Below, piece by piece: positions 59,825 to 64,000 of a stretch of 64,000 nt of DNA (position 1 is the stretch's first letter; each line of letters opens with the position of its first letter). The notes beneath the pieces are model-generated. The model searched no databases and was not told where the DNA came from. It saw only the letters and a list, made by a program, of their open reading frames with translations. This DNA comes from Saussurea involucrata. Taxonomy: Eukaryota; Streptophyta; Magnoliopsida; Asterales; Asteraceae. A program made the position numbers and the translations under genes. The stretch is taken from the NCBI GenBank assembly GCA_033807775.1, contig CM066314.1, positions 98,062,929-98,126,928 on the forward strand, in the 5' to 3' direction.

Positions 59825-62800
59825 ATGGCATCTTCTGACATTTCCTCTGCCAAGAACACCATCGCTGAGAACACTGGTTCTGATACTACTGAGGAATTGG
59901 AAATCATCAAGGCTCCTCAGGTTAAGTTCTCCCTTGAAGAACTAGATTGGACGAAGACCAATAACCTCTATGTGCTTCTCGAGTTTCCTCCTCGAAAGCA
60001 AGTCACACATCTGAATGATGCTGTGAACTTCCTGAAAAATTGTTGCATCTCCACAACCCTGACCATAACACCTCCTGCACATCAGCTACTGCTATCCCAA
60101 TTCTGGTATTCTGCCAGACACTCTCAGCTACCATCAACCAAAGACTCCTCAAAGACAATCAACTATATCCTCTGTGATACTGATTATGGCACAATGAAGA
60201 TCACCCCAACCATTATCCGCAAAGCCCTGAGCCTTACCACAGCCTCAAAAGAAAAACCTTTTGTTCCTCTCCCAGACCACAAGAAACACTCAGATAGGGA
60301 AGCCATCACTACATTCTTCGATGCAAAGGGCTATGTTTGGGAAACTGGGAGGGACAAGAAGCCTGAGAAGAAGTTGACCCTGATCAAGAAATCTAAAATG
60401 CCCAGCGAGATGAATTTCATCTTCGCTCACTTAATCAGCTGCATGACTGCAAAGACCGGCTCCTCTGATCAAGCCGCTCAACCTCAACAAGCAATGGGAT
60501 ATGCTTTGCTGAAAGGTCTACATATAGACTGGGCATCGATAATCTACGATGATCTGGTACTCAGAATAGACTCCGCCGCTGACCGATCTCCATGGGTTCC
60601 TTATCCTCGATTCATCAGCGCCGTCTTCCAAACAGGCCTGAAGGACTGCTACCTAAAAAAGGGTGACCTAAAACTGTCTCAGGTTGGCCCTAAGGTTCTC
60701 GACTTCAAACCTGTGGAAAACGAGGTACGTCTTTCTACACTTTTAACTCTTCTCAACCCCACTTCTTCTACTTCTGCAGCTCCTTCAGTGGACAAACCCA
60801 CCGCTGATACCCCAGCTGCAACCTCCATTCCTTCTCTTAAAAGGAAACACTCTCATACCCAACTTAGTTCCAAAAGAACTAAGAAAACCAAGGAGAAACC
60901 CCAGCAATTTCTTGCTGAAGACTACTCAGCTCATCTTGAAGAGGTGAAGGAAAGTTCAGTGGTACGCTCTGCCACAGCTGAACAAGCCACCCATTCTATC
61001 CCAACCTCGGCGTCTCTAAACGTTGAGGTTATAAACTTGGAACCTACCCAACCTCCTTCAGTCTCTCCACAGACTGAAGAAGTAATTCTCTGCGAATCCA
61101 ACGCTGAACTCCGCACCCAACCAACATTCTCAACCTTCGCTTCTCCCTCTACTCAATTAGACTCTACTCCAGTTGTCAATGAAGCACATGTCATTCCTCC
61201 AGAAGCTAAAGCTGACACTCAAGGAATGATGGATGTAGGACCTGCAGAGATGACCATGCGTACACGCACTTTGGCTGACGACATGGAACTTTTCTCAGGA
61301 CACCGAGATTTTGATGCATTCATCAATCCTCCTGCAGGTATACACCAACCCCTATACACTGTAACTGAACCCCAAACTTCTTAGCTTTCCTCTGTTCACA
61401 AGTTCTTATATGTTACAGGTCCTAATTTGGGAGACATCAACGCCTCTCTAAAGTCAATAGAGACGAAGCTGACAGGTCTCACCACTACACTTTCCGACAA
61501 CTCTTCAGCTGTAACAAACGCTGGAGAGAATCTTACAAAGCTGACAATAGTGGTGGAAAAGAATGCCTCCAAAGCTGACTTGGAGAAGGTTGATAAATCT
61601 CTCAGCGACTTTGCCAAAGTTCTCGCTGACATCTACCCAAACTACCTCTCCATCAAAACCTCAGTTCACACCATGTCTAGCGAGGTCACAACGCTGAAGA
61701 CATCGGTTGGAAAACTCGAAGGAGACATGTCTGCTGTAAAAACTGACGTTAGTTCCGTAAAGACTGACGTAGGTTCAATGAAGACAATTATGCAGCAGAT
61801 CCTGCACAACATGACCACCCCTCCTCCTGCACCTGAGCATTTTACTACGGCGGATCGTGCTGAACTCGTGAAGATCAATCCTGCTATTTCTGGTCTAGAA
61901 AACAGACTAACAGCGATTGAAATTTGTGTGGGGATCCCTGGCCAAGAAGACGGGGACCTAGAAACAGCTGCTGAGTCATCACATTCCTCCCCCACTCATC
62001 ATGAGGAAGGGGGAGAGAAGAGCGCTGAAGACCTTCCCCATGATGAATCTATCAGGGGGGAGAAGACTGAAGACCTGACCCTTACTGATAAGGGTGAGAA
62101 GACAAAAGAAGACACAACCGCTGGACCTCAGGGAGATGAAAACCCTGAGGGAACCGAGAAGCTTACCTCTGTATCTGAGGGGGAGCAACTCGAAGAAGAA
62201 GCTGAAGAATCTGAGTCTGAAGCTGAAGATGAAGAAGCCATCGACTTGTCTGATGATGAACCATCCTCTTCTCCAAAGAATGATGATGATGAAGATGATG
62301 ATGATGATGGTGACTCTTTTATCGTCAAGCCTGCTCAGAGGACTAAAGTTCTTAAAGGGATCGTGATAAACGAACCATCAGGGGAGCGGACCAAATCAAA
62401 GCCTTCAGCATCTGAAGCTGACAAGGGCAAAGGAAAAGATGTCGCTGAACACGATGACAATCTGACGATCTCGCTTCCAAAGCCAGTTTGTCAGGTACAC
62501 TAAATCTTCCTGACACTCATCCCTCCTCTATCTAACTATACACATTATCAGTTCTACTCTCCTCAGCCTATACACTTAAACCAATTTTCTCTATCTCTGT
62601 TGTACCCAAGTTCTTACTCGTACGATCGCTGTGTTTCAGCTAGTCCTCCCCCCTGTTTGAGGATATCGCTGAAGTTCCTACAGCTGCGACTTCACCAACA
62701 ATAATCCCAGCTCCCAACGCTGAAGAAATAATCTCGGTCTTGGATTTGATCTCTGAGACTGATGAACCTGAAGAACAGATGCTCTCTCATACAAACAGAC

Positions 62801-63897
62801 CTTCCTTGGTTCCTCAAAAACCAAGTGAAGAGGAGCATAAAAGAAGAGATGAGATAATAAAGAAGTTTGAGGATCAGCGAATCATTCTGAAGCGTGATCA
62901 ACTTCCTTCCGTTCCTCCAAAGTTCAGAATTTCTCAAAAGGAATACAAGGAACACCTTAGAGCTGAACGCCTAATCGCTGAAAGAAGAGAAGTTGAAGAA
63001 AAAGACAGAGAACTCGCCATCCAGCTTACTCAAAAATCGGTGAAAGACCCCAAGCTGAAAAGAGCTCCAATTGAAGTTCAATGTCAGCTATGGGAAGAAG
63101 CCAAGAAGATCGTTGAAGAAAAGAGAACTGTGTCTCAATCTACCTTAGCCTGGTGCAAAGAAAAGGTACACTTCAGACATCTACCTTCCAGAATAATCAA
63201 GGTACTCATCACTGGAATATCAACCCTCAAAGTTTCTATCGCTGAAATCGAGATATTCAGAGAGAATGGACAGTACGAAAAATTCTATGTTGAATATATA
63301 ACGCAGTACGGTCTCTCTGAATGGTTGGAGACCAGATTAGCCATCCAGAAGTCTCAGTCTAAGTACAAAAATCATTTCGAAAAGCTGATAAACAAACAGA
63401 TCGACTTAGTCTATTCTTGTGTGGATATTCCTCCTCCTCCTCCTCTCGAAAGTCAGAAACGAAGGGCCTCTGCAAAGAAAAAGTCTAAATCTTCAGAAGA
63501 TGGTCCTCAGATACGAAACGAAACAGGTATTGGTTTTTCTCTAGCTGAAGTCCTTGGTCCAGAACCTGACCTTTCTGCACTTGACACATCTCTTCCTCCT
63601 GATGAGACTTTCATCCTTGGGAAAGTCTTAAGCAAACCCTACGAGATATTCTTCATTGACTGGGATGGGCGAAAGCGTTTTCAACGTATCTCTGAACTTC
63701 CCATCACTCCCATCGAACAGCTAAAAGATCTCATCTACTGGTGTGATTTCAAAAACGACATTCAGGCACGGCATCTCAAACCCTTTATTTTTTAAGAAGC
63801 GCTGAACAAAAGATATCAAGGAGTAAATGTTCCTGACTGGATGATTCCCACATCAAAGACCCTTGATGAACTTCTCATTAAGGAAGAACCTTTATAA
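59825..63897 (+). CDS. Extra gene of element D with two likely introns (envelope position)
   Basis: ATG 59825 begins MASSDISSAKNTIAENTGSD. Exon 1 (59825-61337) has the conserved N-terminal domain: SQFWYSARHSQLPSTK, MNFIFAHLISCMTAKTGSSD, IDWASIIYDDLVLRI. Exon 2 (61419-62494) starts PNLGDINASLKSIETK, a strong coiled coil with repeated TSVGKLEGDMSAVKTDVSSV segments, then an acidic tail. Exon 3 (62644-63897) is charged and helical (RAERLIAERREVEEKDRELA), then a domain with EIFFIDWDGRKRFQRISELP. A TAA at 63793-63795 interrupts the last 33 codons, which end LLIKEEPL. Introns at 61338-61418 and 62495-62643 restore the frame. No membrane helix was seen; function unknown. Confidence 0.65.
61338..61418 (+). 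other. Candidate intron 1 of the extra gene of D
   Basis: CTGCAG|GTATAC donor and TGTTACAG acceptor, 81 bp, phase 1. Removal deletes the in-frame TAG at 61382-61384 and gives the junction PPAG-PNLGD. Confidence 0.6.
62495..62643 (+). other. Candidate intron 2 of the extra gene of D
   Basis: CAG|GTACAC donor, pyrimidine-rich 3' part, acceptor CAGCTAG, 149 bp, phase 0. It joins KPVCQ to SSPLFEDIAEV and removes the TAA at 62501-62503. An alternative AG at 62639 would lead to a stop, so 62643 is preferred. Confidence 0.55.
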
Positions 63898-64000
63898 ACT
63901 GATAGGATCACCTCATTCTTCGCTGTACTTGTAATTGTATTCGCTGTACTTGTAATTTTTCCACTTCCCTCTGTAATCTTTACAAAGTTTAAAGAAAAAT
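63898..64000 (+). other. Start of the 3' untranslated region of D
   Basis: The region holds TTCGCTGTACTTGTAATT twice; nothing else is visible before the window ends. Confidence 0.5.

Larger units (their letters stand above)
52140..64000 (+). mobile_element. Element D: Sirevirus-type Ty1/copia with intron-bearing extra gene, 3' end outside window
   Basis: Order: 5' LTR (52140-53116), primer site, gag, pol, spacer, extra gene (59825-63897). Its family motif is CGCTGA/TCAGCG instead of CAGAGNCTCTG. Several stops and two frame breaks in gag-pol make it inactive, while the extra gene is well kept. The 3' LTR would lie beyond 64000. Confidence 0.88.

Noticed and set aside
60725..60779. A third intron in the extra gene of D (GTACGT to TTCTGCAG, 55 bp)
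   Set aside because: The sites look good, but removal shifts the frame while the unspliced frame is open through it. At most an alternative splice.

Overview
Plant nuclear DNA made almost entirely of LTR retrotransposons; I see no host gene, tRNA or rRNA. Plant origin is shown by Ty1/copia and Ty3/gypsy polyproteins with plant-type features: primer sites complementary to initiator tRNA-Met, Tat-type antisense ORFs and Sirevirus-type polypurine clusters. A eudicot, perhaps Asteraceae, is only a guess from the style of the proteins. LAYOUT: 1-7543 is the 3' part of a Sirevirus-type copia element (A) whose 3' extra ORF is split by a complete pol-less copia element (N, 595-6228). 7544-14378 is a Tat-type gypsy remnant on the minus strand: integrase end, antisense ORF, one LTR, gag-protease, and a second antisense ORF cut by A. 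14379-24620 is copia element E (+): LTR, gag, pol, extra ORF, no 3' LTR. 24621-24816 is an inverted copia LTR fragment lying in the RNase H of gypsy element F (minus, 24817-30744), which keeps one LTR of about 2.9 kb. 31299-51415 is copia element C (minus), whose extra ORF is split by complete pol-less element B (35827-45275, perfect ACATA target duplication). 51416-52139 is a gypsy-like LTR fragment. 52140-64000 is copia element D (+), running off the window. HOW IT WORKS TOGETHER: the autonomous-type elements (C, D, E) have gag, protease, integrase, reverse transcriptase and RNase H, then a spacer, then a large extra ORF where Sireviruses carry their 'envelope-like' gene. I see no signal peptide or membrane helix in it, so the envelope label is positional only. 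N and B have lost pol but keep an intact coiled-coil C-terminal half of Gag; B also keeps an uninterrupted 1411-residue extra ORF. They would need enzymes from relatives such as C, D or E, all of which are themselves damaged here. MOST NOTABLE: (1) directly after Gag in N and B are strings of hairpins with near-constant flanks and loop but stems that change in both arms together; (2) each element family is filled with its own short inverted motif; (3) each extra ORF, and one Tat antisense ORF, has its own TATA box and ACGT-core motifs upstream, and the D and Tat ORFs contain plausible introns; (4) a splice-acceptor-like string follows the gag stop codon in N, B, D and E; (5) gypsy F has an extra leader ORF ending in a clear transmembrane helix. 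All coordinates and alignments were read by eye; nothing was searched or folded by software.
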